In this document: piece after piece, positions 20,190 through 29,363 of the stretch
Numbering within the stretch: the first letter of the stretch is position 1
How the letters are laid out: every line of letters starts with the position of its first letter
Assembly: GCA_012798695.1 (NCBI GenBank)
Contig: JAAZMR010000023.1
Location: 30,749-94,748, forward strand
Reading direction: 5' to 3'
Origin: Bacillota bacterium
GTDB lineage: Bacteria; Bacillota; Limnochordia; DTU087
DNA: 64,000 bases
Notes under the pieces: generated by a model
The model's input: the letters and a program-made list of their open reading frames with translations, nothing else
What the model was told of the DNA's origin: nothing
The model's database searches: none
Made by a program: the position numbers and the translations under genes

Positions 20190-20795
20190 GTGGGACGTTT
20201 GGCAGTATTGGTGTCAGGCCGGGGCTCTAACTTGCAGGCTTTAATCGATGCCATTGATACAGGCAGCCTGGATGCGGAAATAGTGATAGTGATCAGTGAT
20301 CGGCCAGGAGCCTTAGGCTTATCTAGGGCTGAGAAAGCCGGGATTCCCGTACAGGTAGTGGCCTGGGAAGGTGAGGGGCGCCGAGAAGCCTATTTCGAGA
20401 AGATAGCTAGTATTCTCCGGGCAGCCAATGTAGATTTGGTCATATTAGCAGGTTTTATGCGCTTGCTTTCCGCCAATCTAGTAAGGGCATTTCCCCAACA
20501 GATCATCAATATCCATCCCTCGTTGCTGCCCGCTTTTCCAGGACTGAGAGCGCAGCGACAGGCATTGGAGTATGGAGTGAAAGTTGCTGGCTGCACTGTA
20601 CACTTTGTTGATGAAGGGCTGGATTCTGGCCCCATAATTGTGCAAAAGGCTGTGCCCATCTATGACCATGATACCGAAGAGACTCTATCAGAGAGGATTT
20701 TGACCAAGGAACATGAAGCCTTGCCAGAAGCAGTTGCATTAGTCTTAAGCAAGCAGTGGCAGATACGGGGGCGGAGGGTGACATGCGAGTCTTAG
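20190..20795 (+). CDS. purN: Phosphoribosylglycinamide formyltransferase
   Basis: VLVSGRGSNLQALIDAI, IINIHPSLLPAFPGLRAQRQALEYGVKVAGCTVHFVDEGLDSGPII; GTG start. Confidence 0.96.
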   Translation: MGRLAVLVSGRGSNLQALIDAIDTGSLDAEIVIVISDRPGALGLSRAEKAGIPVQVVAWEGEGRREAYFEKIASILRAANVDLVILAGFMRLLSANLVRAFPQQIINIHPSLLPAFPGLRAQRQALEYGVKVAGCTVHFVDEGLDSGPIIVQKAVPIYDHDTEETLSERILTKEHEALPEAVALVLSKQWQIRGRRVTCES

Positions 20796-22054
20796 TGATT
20801 GGCGGGGGTGGCAGAGAACACGCATTAGTGCACAAACTTTCGGAAAGCTCACAGGTGGATGATATCTGGTGCTTTCCAGGAAATGCAGGTACTGGCCAGA
20901 TCGCCAAAATACCGAATTTGGTCTCTGCAAAATGTGATGTGTTGGCTGATTTTGCCCTAGCTGAAGATATCGATCTGACCATAGTGGGGCCGGAAAACTA
21001 TTTAGCAGCCGGTATCGTTGATCTCTTCCATTCCCATGGGCTCACGATTTTCGGGCCCACGCAAAAAGCAGCCCAAATTGAAAGCAGCAAAGTTTTTGCT
21101 AAGGAATTGATGAAAACACATAACATACCGACGGCTGCCTATGGGGTATTTTCCGATTATGACAGCGCCAAGGCCTATATAGAGGCTATGGGAGTGCCTA
21201 TCGTGATTAAGGCAGATGGCCTAGCTGCCGGTAAGGGGGTCATTGTAGCCGAGGACACGGAAACTGCCCTAGCGGCTGCCCAAGCTACGCTCTCCGGCAA
21301 GCAGGTGGGTGAAGCTGGTAGACAGATCGTCATAGAAGAGTTTCTGTCTGGCCAAGAGGTATCCATCTTGGCGCTTTGTGATGGGACAACTTGTATACCA
21401 CTAGTGCCCAGCCAAGATCATAAGACGATAGGTGAAGGAGATCAAGGGCCCAACACTGGGGGCATGGGAGCATATAGCCCGGTTCCGGTGGTCGATAAAG
21501 CCCTGGAGAAAACGGTCTATGATACTATCCTGATCCCCACTCTAGCTGCACTGCGCCAAGAGGGTATCGAGTATACTGGTGTGCTGTATGCAGGGCTGAT
21601 GCTGACAGAGAGCGGACCGAAGGTGATCGAGTTTAACTGCCGCTTTGGTGATCCCGAAACCCAAGTAATTCTGCCTCGATTGAAAACAGATTTGGTGGAT
21701 TTGCTCCTTGCTGCCAGTCAGGGCCGCCTGGCTGATTGCCAACCGCTCGACTGGGATCCCCGAGCCTGTGTGTGCGTGATCGCTGCCTCTGAAGGTTATC
21801 CGGGAGCTTATACGTCTGGTTTTACTATCAAGGGTCTCGAAGCGGTAGCTGGTTTATCTGATGTGTATACCTATCATGCTGGGACAGCTTGGCGAGATGG
21901 CAAGATGGTCACCGCCGGTGGTCGCGTCCTCGGCGTATCAGCTCTAGGTGATGACATACGACAAGCCCGGGAAAGAGCCTATGAGGCTCTTGGCAAGCTC
22001 GATTTCGACGGGATGTATTATCGATCTGATATCGGTTGGCGAGCTCTCGAGTAA
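20783..22054 (+). CDS. purD: Phosphoribosylamine--glycine ligase
   Basis: MRVLVIGGGGREHALVHKL; start set at the internal ATG (ORF track starts at 20756); GADGLAAGKGV-like ATP-grasp, EFNCRFGDPETQ. Confidence 0.96.
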   Translation: MRVLVIGGGGREHALVHKLSESSQVDDIWCFPGNAGTGQIAKIPNLVSAKCDVLADFALAEDIDLTIVGPENYLAAGIVDLFHSHGLTIFGPTQKAAQIESSKVFAKELMKTHNIPTAAYGVFSDYDSAKAYIEAMGVPIVIKADGLAAGKGVIVAEDTETALAAAQATLSGKQVGEAGRQIVIEEFLSGQEVSILALCDGTTCIPLVPSQDHKTIGEGDQGPNTGGMGAYSPVPVVDKALEKTVYDTILIPTLAALRQEGIEYTGVLYAGLMLTESGPKVIEFNCRFGDPETQVILPRLKTDLVDLLLAASQGRLADCQPLDWDPRACVCVIAASEGYPGAYTSGFTIKGLEAVAGLSDVYTYHAGTAWRDGKMVTAGGRVLGVSALGDDIRQARERAYEALGKLDFDGMYYRSDIGWRALE

Positions 22055-22166
22055 ACTCTGGTTGCTGTAGTGGAAACGTGAACAGGGCAATGACTGGTGA
22101 GTAAGCCGGTCTAGAACAGCTGTTTGGAAGCGAGAAAGCTGCAGAGGCAGCGGGGAAAAAAACGAA

Positions 22167-22196
22167 GGGGCTATTCTGGGGAAGAGCGATAGCCCC
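22167..22196 (+). terminator. Hairpin after purD (GGGGCTAT...ATAGCCCC)
   Basis: 8-bp perfect inverted repeat followed by TAGTTTG; weak T-tract. Confidence 0.5.
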
Positions 22197-22238
22197 TAGT
22201 TTGACTGCCCAGGTGGTAAGCCTATGTTCTACCTTAGA

Positions 22239-22673
22239 CTAGTTTATCGTCAATCGCCGGCCTCTGCCCCCTGCCTTAGGCAGATGGATTTCCAGAACAC
22301 CGTTCTCGAAGCCGGCTTCCGCCTTTTCCGCATCAATATCTCCTGGTAAGGCAAACGCCCTGCGGAATTTGCCCATCCGGCGTTCCTGATAAATCAGATC
22401 CGGGGAGTTTGATTGCTCTTCAACAACGTTGTTACCCTTAATGGTGAGTGTATTGCCATCTAGTTCAATCTCCAAATCACCCTTAGAGTAACCCGGTACG
22501 TCAGCCTTGATTACATATGCCTCCGGGGTCTCCCCTATGTCGATGTTTGGGTAGGTCAAACCACTAGGCATCATACCCTCATCCCAGAGAGCATTGGCTA
22601 GCTGCATGAAATCAGCAAACGGGTTCCACTGCTCCCTCAGCATGCGACGACGAAACGGTATCAGATTAGCCAT
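22239..22673 (-). CDS. Hsp20/alpha-crystallin family small heat shock protein
   Basis: PNIDIGETPEAYVIKADVPGYSKGDLEIELDGNTLTIKG ... FENGVLEIHLPKA. Confidence 0.96.
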   Translation of the reverse strand: MANLIPFRRRMLREQWNPFADFMQLANALWDEGMMPSGLTYPNIDIGETPEAYVIKADVPGYSKGDLEIELDGNTLTIKGNNVVEEQSNSPDLIYQERRMGKFRRAFALPGDIDAEKAEAGFENGVLEIHLPKAGGRGRRLTIN

Positions 22674-22691
22674 TCATATAACCTCCCAATG

Positions 22692-22747
22692 TTTGACCTT
22701 CATTGACCTTCAAACATATTGTAGCATAAAGGTCAGGAAAGGTCAAG
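22692..22747 (-). promoter_or_regulatory. hsp20 promoter (TTGACC-N17-TACAAT on -) flanked by two tandem CtsR-like heptad sites
   Basis: - strand GGTCAAT-GAA-GGTCAAA (22692-22708) matches a tandem heptad with 3-nt spacer; second, weaker tandem GGTCAgg-aaa-GGTCAag on + (22731-22747) overlaps the -35. Confidence 0.7.
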
Positions 22748-22903
22748 GGTATCACCGACCTTTGTACGCGGGTTAGTGTGGAGCCACGACTAGCGTCTGT
22801 GGTATACTAATAGGAGCATATAGGAGCATAAACTCTGTCGAGTCCTTTTCAACTAATGGGTTATGTTTGATTCGCTTGGAGAGGATGGAGAGGAGCGTTT
22901 CCG

Positions 22904-23536
22904 TTGTATTTCCTAGTAGTCGCTGATCATATTGATCCCCTATTATATGATTATTACCGGCCAGAGCGGTTTCCGAGTATCGATCTGATTCTGGCCTGTG
23001 GAGATCTAGATCAATGGTATCTATCCTATTTGATGTCTACTTTTAATGCCCCGCTGTATTATGTTAGGGGCAATCACGATAAATCGTTCCATCGCGATCC
23101 CCCCGATGGAGGGGAGGATATCCATGGCCGGATTGTCTCCTATAAAGGTGTTCGGATAATGGGTTTTGAGGGCAGCCAGATATGTACGCGGGAGGCGGTT
23201 CAATATACTGAACGAGAGATGTATTGGAAATATCAGATGATGAGATTCCGGCTGTGGCGGCTGGGAGGGGTTGATATTGTCATTACCCATGCACCACCCA
23301 AAGGGATCCACGACATGCAGAATATTACCCATACCGGCTTTTCCATCTTCAACACGATTATCGAGCAACAGCAGCCCAAATACTTTTTCCATGGCCATAC
23401 ACATTTGAACTATGGGCGCAATCAGGAGCGGGTGACACAAGTGGGGGATACTTATGTGATCAATGCCTATGGATTTTATGTGCTCAATTATGAAAAGGGT
23501 CCGGGAGGCAGTGGTGCCTACCAGACCCCTAGATGA
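22904..23536 (+). CDS. Calcineurin-like metallophosphoesterase
   Basis: LVVADHIDPLLYDYY, LACGDLDQWYLSYL, YVRGNHDKSF, ITHAPPKGIHD, FHGHTHLNYG; TTG start. Confidence 0.9.
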   Translation: MYFLVVADHIDPLLYDYYRPERFPSIDLILACGDLDQWYLSYLMSTFNAPLYYVRGNHDKSFHRDPPDGGEDIHGRIVSYKGVRIMGFEGSQICTREAVQYTEREMYWKYQMMRFRLWRLGGVDIVITHAPPKGIHDMQNITHTGFSIFNTIIEQQQPKYFFHGHTHLNYGRNQERVTQVGDTYVINAYGFYVLNYEKGPGGSGAYQTPR

Positions 23537-23559
23537 TGGCCGAAGTCTTTGTACGATCT

Positions 23560-24534
23560 TTAGCTAGCGGCCTCACTTTGTGTAGTATTTTGCCATTTAT
23601 GGCAACGATCACCCCATCGAGCCAAGACGACCTTGTCTTGCCTGATTTCAACAACCTCACAGCGGTTGGGACAGCCATTGCACTCAAAACTTCTGGTCAC
23701 AAACTTCAGTTCACTGGCACCAAACCCTCGGAATGCAGTCTTTTTGCCCCTGACCATGTTTTCTTTGGCCAGGATTGCTATACCTAGGGCACCCATGACC
23801 CCAAAATCCTCTGGGATGATCACGGGAACACCCAGTTCCTTCTCAAAAGCATGCCTAATGCCCAAGTTGGCCGCTACTCCTCCCTGAAATACTACCGGTG
23901 GCACTATGGACTTGCCTTTGCCTACGTTATTGAGGTAGTTTCTGACCAGGGCATCACATAGACCAGCTACGATATCGGGGGTCTTGTGACCCATTTGCTG
24001 CTTGTGCACCATATCGGATTCGGCAAAGACAGAGCAGCGACCAGCTATACGAACAGGATGTTTGCTCTGCAGGGCTAGATCGCCAAATTCCTCAATGGGA
24101 ATACCTAATCTTGCGGCTTGGTGATCTAAGAAAGAGCCCGTACCGGCTGAGCAAACCGTGTTCATTGAGAAATCAACTACTACCCCATCTCGAATAATGA
24201 TCAGCTTGGAATCTTGGCCACCAATCTCCAGCACCGTCTGTACATCTGGTACGCGATGCATAGCAGCTACAGCATGGGCTGTGATTTCATTCTTGACTAT
24301 GTCTGCACCAATAATGACTCCAGTTAGGTGGCGAGCTGAGCCGGTAGCCCCGGCCCCTACAACGGTGAGGGAGGGGGGTACTTGTTTTTCCATTTCCCTT
24401 AAGCCTGCTTGGATAGCCTGGATGGGTTGGCCTTTGGTGCGAATATAAAGGCTATCTAATAGCCGATTGTCATCATCCATCAATACGAAATTAGTGCTAA
24501 CAGAACCTACGTCAACTCCTAGATATGCCCTCAA
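23560..24534 (-). CDS. Acyl-CoA dehydratase activase (BadF/BadG/BcrA/BcrD ATPase, COG1924-type)
   Basis: LGVDVGSVSTNFVLMD, GGQDSKLIIIRDG, NTVCSAGTGSFLDHQA, CSVFAESDMVHKQQMGH. Confidence 0.94.
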   Translation of the reverse strand: MRAYLGVDVGSVSTNFVLMDDDNRLLDSLYIRTKGQPIQAIQAGLREMEKQVPPSLTVVGAGATGSARHLTGVIIGADIVKNEITAHAVAAMHRVPDVQTVLEIGGQDSKLIIIRDGVVVDFSMNTVCSAGTGSFLDHQAARLGIPIEEFGDLALQSKHPVRIAGRCSVFAESDMVHKQQMGHKTPDIVAGLCDALVRNYLNNVGKGKSIVPPVVFQGGVAANLGIRHAFEKELGVPVIIPEDFGVMGALGIAILAKENMVRGKKTAFRGFGASELKFVTRSFECNGCPNRCEVVEIRQDKVVLARWGDRCHKWQNTTQSEAAS

Positions 24535-25631
24535 GCACTTTCACCTCGCAGTCGTTCTCGTCTCATGGCCAATAAGTCCACGAAGGCTTCCAAACGGGTA
24601 CTAGTACCGGCTTTGCCTGTTTGCTCATCTAGCATCAAGGTCAAGACTGGCAGATTATAGTCCTTACTGACTTTGGGGATAATACTTTTGGCCACTATTT
24701 CTGGTATACAAGTAAAGGGGGCTAGTTGGACTACACCATCGAAACCTCGCTTGGCATAGAGAATGGTCTCGCCAATGCTATTCTGACCATGACCGCCGAC
24801 CAGCTCAGGCAAGTAGGGACGAGCGGCGTCCTTGATGTTCATCTCGCCTTCTACCCGAAATGCATCTAGAACCGTATTCTCTATAGTCCAATCTGTTAGG
24901 AATATAGATTTATCCACATAGACCCCCATGTGGCCCAATGTCTCTACAACATCAAGATTGACAAAAGGCTCAAGCACAACATATATCTCTCCGATGATCC
25001 CAACCCTCAGAGGCTTTCGCTCTGGGTCTACAGCTATGTTTCTCATCGTCTCAAGATTAGCTGTAGTTGCAGCTTTGACTTCCTTAACTGAATCAGCATT
25101 GTCAATATCGGCAAAAGCGTTTGTCAGCAAGCGGCTCGTGGTTCCAGTCTCAATCTCCAGAGGCCGTATTCGGTAACTCTCTCGTTCCAGAGCATCTAGT
25201 GCCAAGAGCTTTTGCCACGTCAACCATACTAAGCCGAGAAACTCACGAAAACTGACTTTGACTAGATCGCGCAAGATCCGATAGGTACCTATCCAATTGC
25301 GTCTAAGTGGTTCAAAGGTAATTACCCTTATGTCATATCCCAACTGCTCCTGCAAAATTCTTTGCTGAAGTTTTGTATAGTATCCGGCTCGACAGGGACC
25401 AACTCCACCGGAAGAGACGATGGTATCGGCTCCCAACTCTACAGCCTCTAGATAAGTACCCAGCAGTACCTTAAATGGAAGACAGGCAAATTCTGGTGCG
25501 TACTTTGTACCTAAGTCTAGGGTATGTTTGGTAGGGGGCGGGGGCAGCACCACCTCCTGACCGATGCCCTCAAGCAAGGTTTTGAAGCCTATCCAAGAGG
25601 TCCCCATATGGGGAAAGGTTATTTTCATCAT
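24531..25631 (-). CDS. 2-hydroxyacyl-CoA dehydratase-like protein (activase-associated, COG3581-type)
   Basis: MKITFPHMGTSWIGFKTLLEGIGQEVVLPPPPTKHTLDLGTKYAPEFACLPFKVLLG; ATGA overlap with the activase gene. Confidence 0.88.
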   Translation of the reverse strand: MMKITFPHMGTSWIGFKTLLEGIGQEVVLPPPPTKHTLDLGTKYAPEFACLPFKVLLGTYLEAVELGADTIVSSGGVGPCRAGYYTKLQQRILQEQLGYDIRVITFEPLRRNWIGTYRILRDLVKVSFREFLGLVWLTWQKLLALDALERESYRIRPLEIETGTTSRLLTNAFADIDNADSVKEVKAATTANLETMRNIAVDPERKPLRVGIIGEIYVVLEPFVNLDVVETLGHMGVYVDKSIFLTDWTIENTVLDAFRVEGEMNIKDAARPYLPELVGGHGQNSIGETILYAKRGFDGVVQLAPFTCIPEIVAKSIIPKVSKDYNLPVLTLMLDEQTGKAGTSTRLEAFVDLLAMRRERLRGESA

Positions 25632-26683
25632 GAATCACCCTTCCTACGCACCAACATGTCAATGAAAGCCTCTAAACGAGTCATGACGCCAGCTACTCCT
25701 GTATGTTCATCTAGGCATAGGGAAAGGTAGGGCAACCGATTTTGCTTACGGCAATCGAGCTCCAGCAGCTTATCTACCATGGCATCGGGCCCGCAGCCAA
25801 AGGCTGTGACGTGAATCAGGCCATCAATCATTTTCTCCTGGAAAAAGTGATAGGTGGCACGGATCACCTGGTTACTGTAATACCAGAATAGATATTTCGG
25901 TTGCTTCTTAGCCTGAGCCTTACGGCTCGGGGCAGGTACCATTTCGGGAGTCAATACCGTGGCACCCAGACGCTTCAGATTGGCGAGCAAACTGCAGTTG
26001 ACAAATTCATCATAGAGCATATATGGATAGCCGACGACTCCTAGTCGGACTTGCTTGCTAGAGTCTCCCAGCATTTCTGTGGATGCTTGGGCAGACGCGA
26101 TACCGCTTCTGGCGTCAGCCAGGCTGGGTGAGCTCTTATCCTGCAAGGATGCCCACCACTTTTCGATCACCGACATAGCTTCATTAGGTAGCATGTGATT
26201 GGCCAATAGAGCTTCATAGTATTGTCCGACTTGTATTGCTCTACGGTATGCGAGTAAACCCTTACGACGGCCTGCACCTAGGATTTTGGCAACATCTAGC
26301 CAGGCCCGCAGGGGAGCAAACCGCCCATCGCGGATATCGAGACGAGGAGTCAGCAGTGGAGGAATATCCGCCACCGAGGCCTTGATCATGTCGGATAACC
26401 CAAGAAACTTTGGGCAGAGAGTAGCCTCTCCATCGATACTCACCAAACGTGGTATGAGAATATAGTCCACCTGACCGATCAAGGCAGCGACATGTCCATG
26501 AAACACCTTTATGGGGATGCAGGCATCGGTCACGGTATCTCTGATACCTTGATCTACGATATCCTTGGTGGTAGGGGGACTCAACACAACTTCAGTTCCG
26601 AGTTCTTCCAGATATGTTTTCCATTGTGGGTAGAACGAATAGTATGCCAGAGACCTCGGAATGCCTACACGAATTGTCATCAT
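25628..26683 (-). CDS. 2-hydroxyacyl-CoA dehydratase-like protein (DUF2229/COG3580-type)
   Basis: IRVGIPRSLAYYSFYPQWKTYLEELGTEVVLSPPTTKDIVDQGIRDTVTDACIPIKVFHGHV; ATGA overlap with the next gene. Confidence 0.88.
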   Translation of the reverse strand: MMTIRVGIPRSLAYYSFYPQWKTYLEELGTEVVLSPPTTKDIVDQGIRDTVTDACIPIKVFHGHVAALIGQVDYILIPRLVSIDGEATLCPKFLGLSDMIKASVADIPPLLTPRLDIRDGRFAPLRAWLDVAKILGAGRRKGLLAYRRAIQVGQYYEALLANHMLPNEAMSVIEKWWASLQDKSSPSLADARSGIASAQASTEMLGDSSKQVRLGVVGYPYMLYDEFVNCSLLANLKRLGATVLTPEMVPAPSRKAQAKKQPKYLFWYYSNQVIRATYHFFQEKMIDGLIHVTAFGCGPDAMVDKLLELDCRKQNRLPYLSLCLDEHTGVAGVMTRLEAFIDMLVRRKGDS

Positions 26684-26799
26684 TCAACCTCCCTACACTT
26701 CACAAATTACTTCGAGACTAGACACAAGAACGCCTGCCCACGGGGCTATTTTTCTCCAAAGGAGGCAAGATATGGAGTGAGAGAAGTTGAAGTCGGGGC

Positions 26800-27927
26800 C
26801 TAACCGGCCGGAGAAGCAAAGCAACTGCCTCTCACCGGCCATGATATGGTCACAGGGCTGCTGCGTGTACTTTCATTGCCACCATGGTCGATACTAGATA
26901 CTGCTAGTTCAATTGATATGATGACATCCTCAGGGTGAGACGACAGATCTGGTTGATATAGATAAGAAGTTATGGAAGCGGGTACTGTGGCGATTAATTG
27001 AAATCCGGCAAAGACATCCAGCTGTGTGTATAGCCTATATGCTTTTAGATCGTCTTCTATAGGCGCAACAGCATCCCAAGATACCAATATCCCATCCTCG
27101 TGTAACAATGCATTCACACTCTTAGGGGATGGGGGAGGTGCATCAATCATTCCAATGATCTCGACACATCCCCAAGCCGGATTCCACTCTACCGCGGTGG
27201 TTTTGCCTGGCTGAATGGTGATCACCTCCCAAGGGCTTTCGTAAAAGCGATTATAGGAGTGAAAGGTATTCTCATAAAGTTCTATTCGCAGGTCATGGGT
27301 ATGGGGCGGCAGTTCATCAATGGTCACTATCAGCTGGGATGCATCATCTCTGATAAACTCCTTGACTACTGCTGGCTGCTCACCCGTCCCGATAATGATC
27401 TTGCCTTTGACAAGCTCATATCTGCCAAAGCCCCCTAGGTCCAGAGCAATGACGAGTGTACCCGGGGCAGCCAGGAGAGGCAGATCTACGCCAGTCGTTT
27501 GGTCTTCATCAATCCATACACTGGTAGTGCCGGAATAGAGCATCTCACCTTGCCGGCCAAAGACGTCAACTCGCAGCTGCCATGTACCAACGAGGAGCTT
27601 GGATATCCTGCCAGATGCCGTCATTTGAGTCAAATCTACCACAAGGTCCTGTTGTACTTCTTGTTTGCCACGCGTAAGGGTAGCCGTCACCCGGCTAATG
27701 GAGTGGTTGTGAGCCATATCAGAAGTGAGCAAGGCTTTGACCGCTACACCACCGGTAGGACCATTGGGGGCATATGAAATGGTTTGGCCTAGACCCCCAA
27801 AACATCCACTAGTGAACATCGTCAGTCCGATTAGTGTCAGCACAAGCATGGTTTCTTGCCAGGCAAGGCTTCTGCATTGAGAGACAATACATTGAAGGAT
27901 GAGAGGAAAACGCGGTCGTGATGACAC
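26800..27927 (-). CDS. Putative lipoprotein with beta-sandwich/FN3-like C-terminal domain
   Basis: Hydrophobic N-terminus ending in lipobox-like FTSGC; C-terminal DGILVSWDAVAPIEDDLKAYRLYTQ resembles FN3. Confidence 0.65.
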   Translation of the reverse strand: MSSRPRFPLILQCIVSQCRSLAWQETMLVLTLIGLTMFTSGCFGGLGQTISYAPNGPTGGVAVKALLTSDMAHNHSISRVTATLTRGKQEVQQDLVVDLTQMTASGRISKLLVGTWQLRVDVFGRQGEMLYSGTTSVWIDEDQTTGVDLPLLAAPGTLVIALDLGGFGRYELVKGKIIIGTGEQPAVVKEFIRDDASQLIVTIDELPPHTHDLRIELYENTFHSYNRFYESPWEVITIQPGKTTAVEWNPAWGCVEIIGMIDAPPPSPKSVNALLHEDGILVSWDAVAPIEDDLKAYRLYTQLDVFAGFQLIATVPASITSYLYQPDLSSHPEDVIISIELAVSSIDHGGNESTRSSPVTISWPVRGSCFASPAG

Positions 27928-28025
27928 AAAAACGCCTCCTTACCTCAAAGAGGGCAAGGTGGCGCAAGGACAGAGATAATCGTGTAATCCCTGTGGTTTC
28001 AGTATAGATTCTATGTCTTAGTCTG

Positions 28026-29048
28026 TCAAGTAGCGAAAGGGTTCTTGTCTAAGGACGCCAAGAGTTTCTCATCATCTACATGAGTGTAGATTGTAGTTGT
28101 AGCAATATTCTCATGGCCCAAAAGGCGCATAAGTGTTCGCAGATCCTCACCATTTAAGTAAAGCGCGGTGGCGAAGGTATGTCGCAGCTTATGGGGGGTA
28201 AGCATCAGCTTCTTACTGTCCGGCAAGTCGGTGAGCGCCACATACTCCTTGAGCTTTTGCTGAATCGCGCGGGGGGTGATGCGCGTATACCTATTGCCAA
28301 GAAAGAGTGCCAAGCGGTGTTGACCCTTAGCTTTGCCTCTGGGACGGACTTTTTTGTACTCTGCTACCGCCTCTCGGACTGCCGGGGGAACCGGGATGGG
28401 GCGATTCTTCCCACCTTTTCCACCGGTAACTCGATAAAACGTGGTTTCGGGCCCGATATCATCAATATTCATTTGTACGACTTCACCAATACGCAACCCC
28501 ATACTCAGCATGATCAGGAAGACAGTATAGTCCCTTTCACATCCATGTCTTTGCACAGTAGCGAGAAAATGGAAAGCTTCCTCAGCGGTTAGGTGCAAAG
28601 GTGCTTCATTGCGATGGATGGTCTTGGTTTCTAGGTCATAAATCAAAAAGGGATCAGGCAGCAGCTCACGGTCGAAAAGATACTTAAAGAATCGCCTAAC
28701 CGCCACGATTTTGCGGTTGATCGTGGTTTGAGCGTAACCCTGAGTTTCTTTCAGAAAGAGGAAATACCCAACCAGATCGTCGGGGCGAATTGCTTCCAGA
28801 TCGACTGTAAAACCGTCCAGAAGCCGACTAGAAACGGCTGTTAACCTCTGATTATCAGCCTCGAAAGCGGCCTCGAATTCGCTATAGGCGATCTTGCTGT
28901 GAGGCAGAGTTACACAAGGACATCGAGCCAGGACCAGATGCAGCTTAAGCAGCCGTAAGTCCGATCTATAGGCTTTAGCGGTATTGAGGCTCTTATTGAT
29001 ACTCAAACTGGCAATGAATCTTTCTACCTGTAGATCAAAATCCAACAC
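28026..29048 (-). CDS. Tyrosine recombinase, XerC/XerD-like
   Basis: SAM-like N-terminus (FIASLSINKSLNTAKAYRSDL), MLSMGLRIGEVVQM, LTPHKLRHTFATALYLNGEDLRTLMRLLGHENIATTTIYTHV (R-HxLRH-H-Y). Confidence 0.94.
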   Translation of the reverse strand: MLDFDLQVERFIASLSINKSLNTAKAYRSDLRLLKLHLVLARCPCVTLPHSKIAYSEFEAAFEADNQRLTAVSSRLLDGFTVDLEAIRPDDLVGYFLFLKETQGYAQTTINRKIVAVRRFFKYLFDRELLPDPFLIYDLETKTIHRNEAPLHLTAEEAFHFLATVQRHGCERDYTVFLIMLSMGLRIGEVVQMNIDDIGPETTFYRVTGGKGGKNRPIPVPPAVREAVAEYKKVRPRGKAKGQHRLALFLGNRYTRITPRAIQQKLKEYVALTDLPDSKKLMLTPHKLRHTFATALYLNGEDLRTLMRLLGHENIATTTIYTHVDDEKLLASLDKNPFAT

Positions 29049-29217
29049 AAGTGATTCCTCCGGTATGTTCTTTCGATGAAGTAAGCTCCCAATGTACCTA
29101 ATTCACTAGACAACCGACATTTCCTGTAATTCTCGTGATTCGATGGGATAGAGGTGTAGGGGCGTGATCGGCATAGGCAGCTAGATTCATACGATTAAAT
29201 CAGATGGAAATCACCAC

Positions 29218-29245
29218 ACTTCGTAGAAGATATATTATGCGAAGT
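29218..29245 (+). other. Candidate dif (Xer recombination) site
   Basis: ACTTCGTAGAA-GATATA-TTATGCGAAGT; 23/28 identical to the B. subtilis dif ACTTCCTAGAATATATATTATGTAAACT as I recall it; arms 9/11 symmetric; lies directly upstream of the Xer gene. Confidence 0.75.
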
Positions 29246-29363
29246 GGATTGCCGTTTGTTTGTTTTGTTGGGACCGACCGGTCTTATTACTTCGTGAGCC
29301 AGCACAAACATGTGCTTCGTAGACAACACTCATACAACAACCAGCCTAGCGTGGAATCAAACA

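Noticed and set aside
20506-20982. 158-aa - strand ORF
   Set aside because: Antisense to purN/purD, both confidently identified.
22811-22830. 10-bp tandem duplication TAGGAGCATA x2 upstream of the metallophosphoesterase gene
   Set aside because: Only two copies in a short intergenic region; likely chance or minor slippage.
28179-28592. 137-aa + ORF
   Set aside because: Antisense to the tyrosine recombinase catalytic region.
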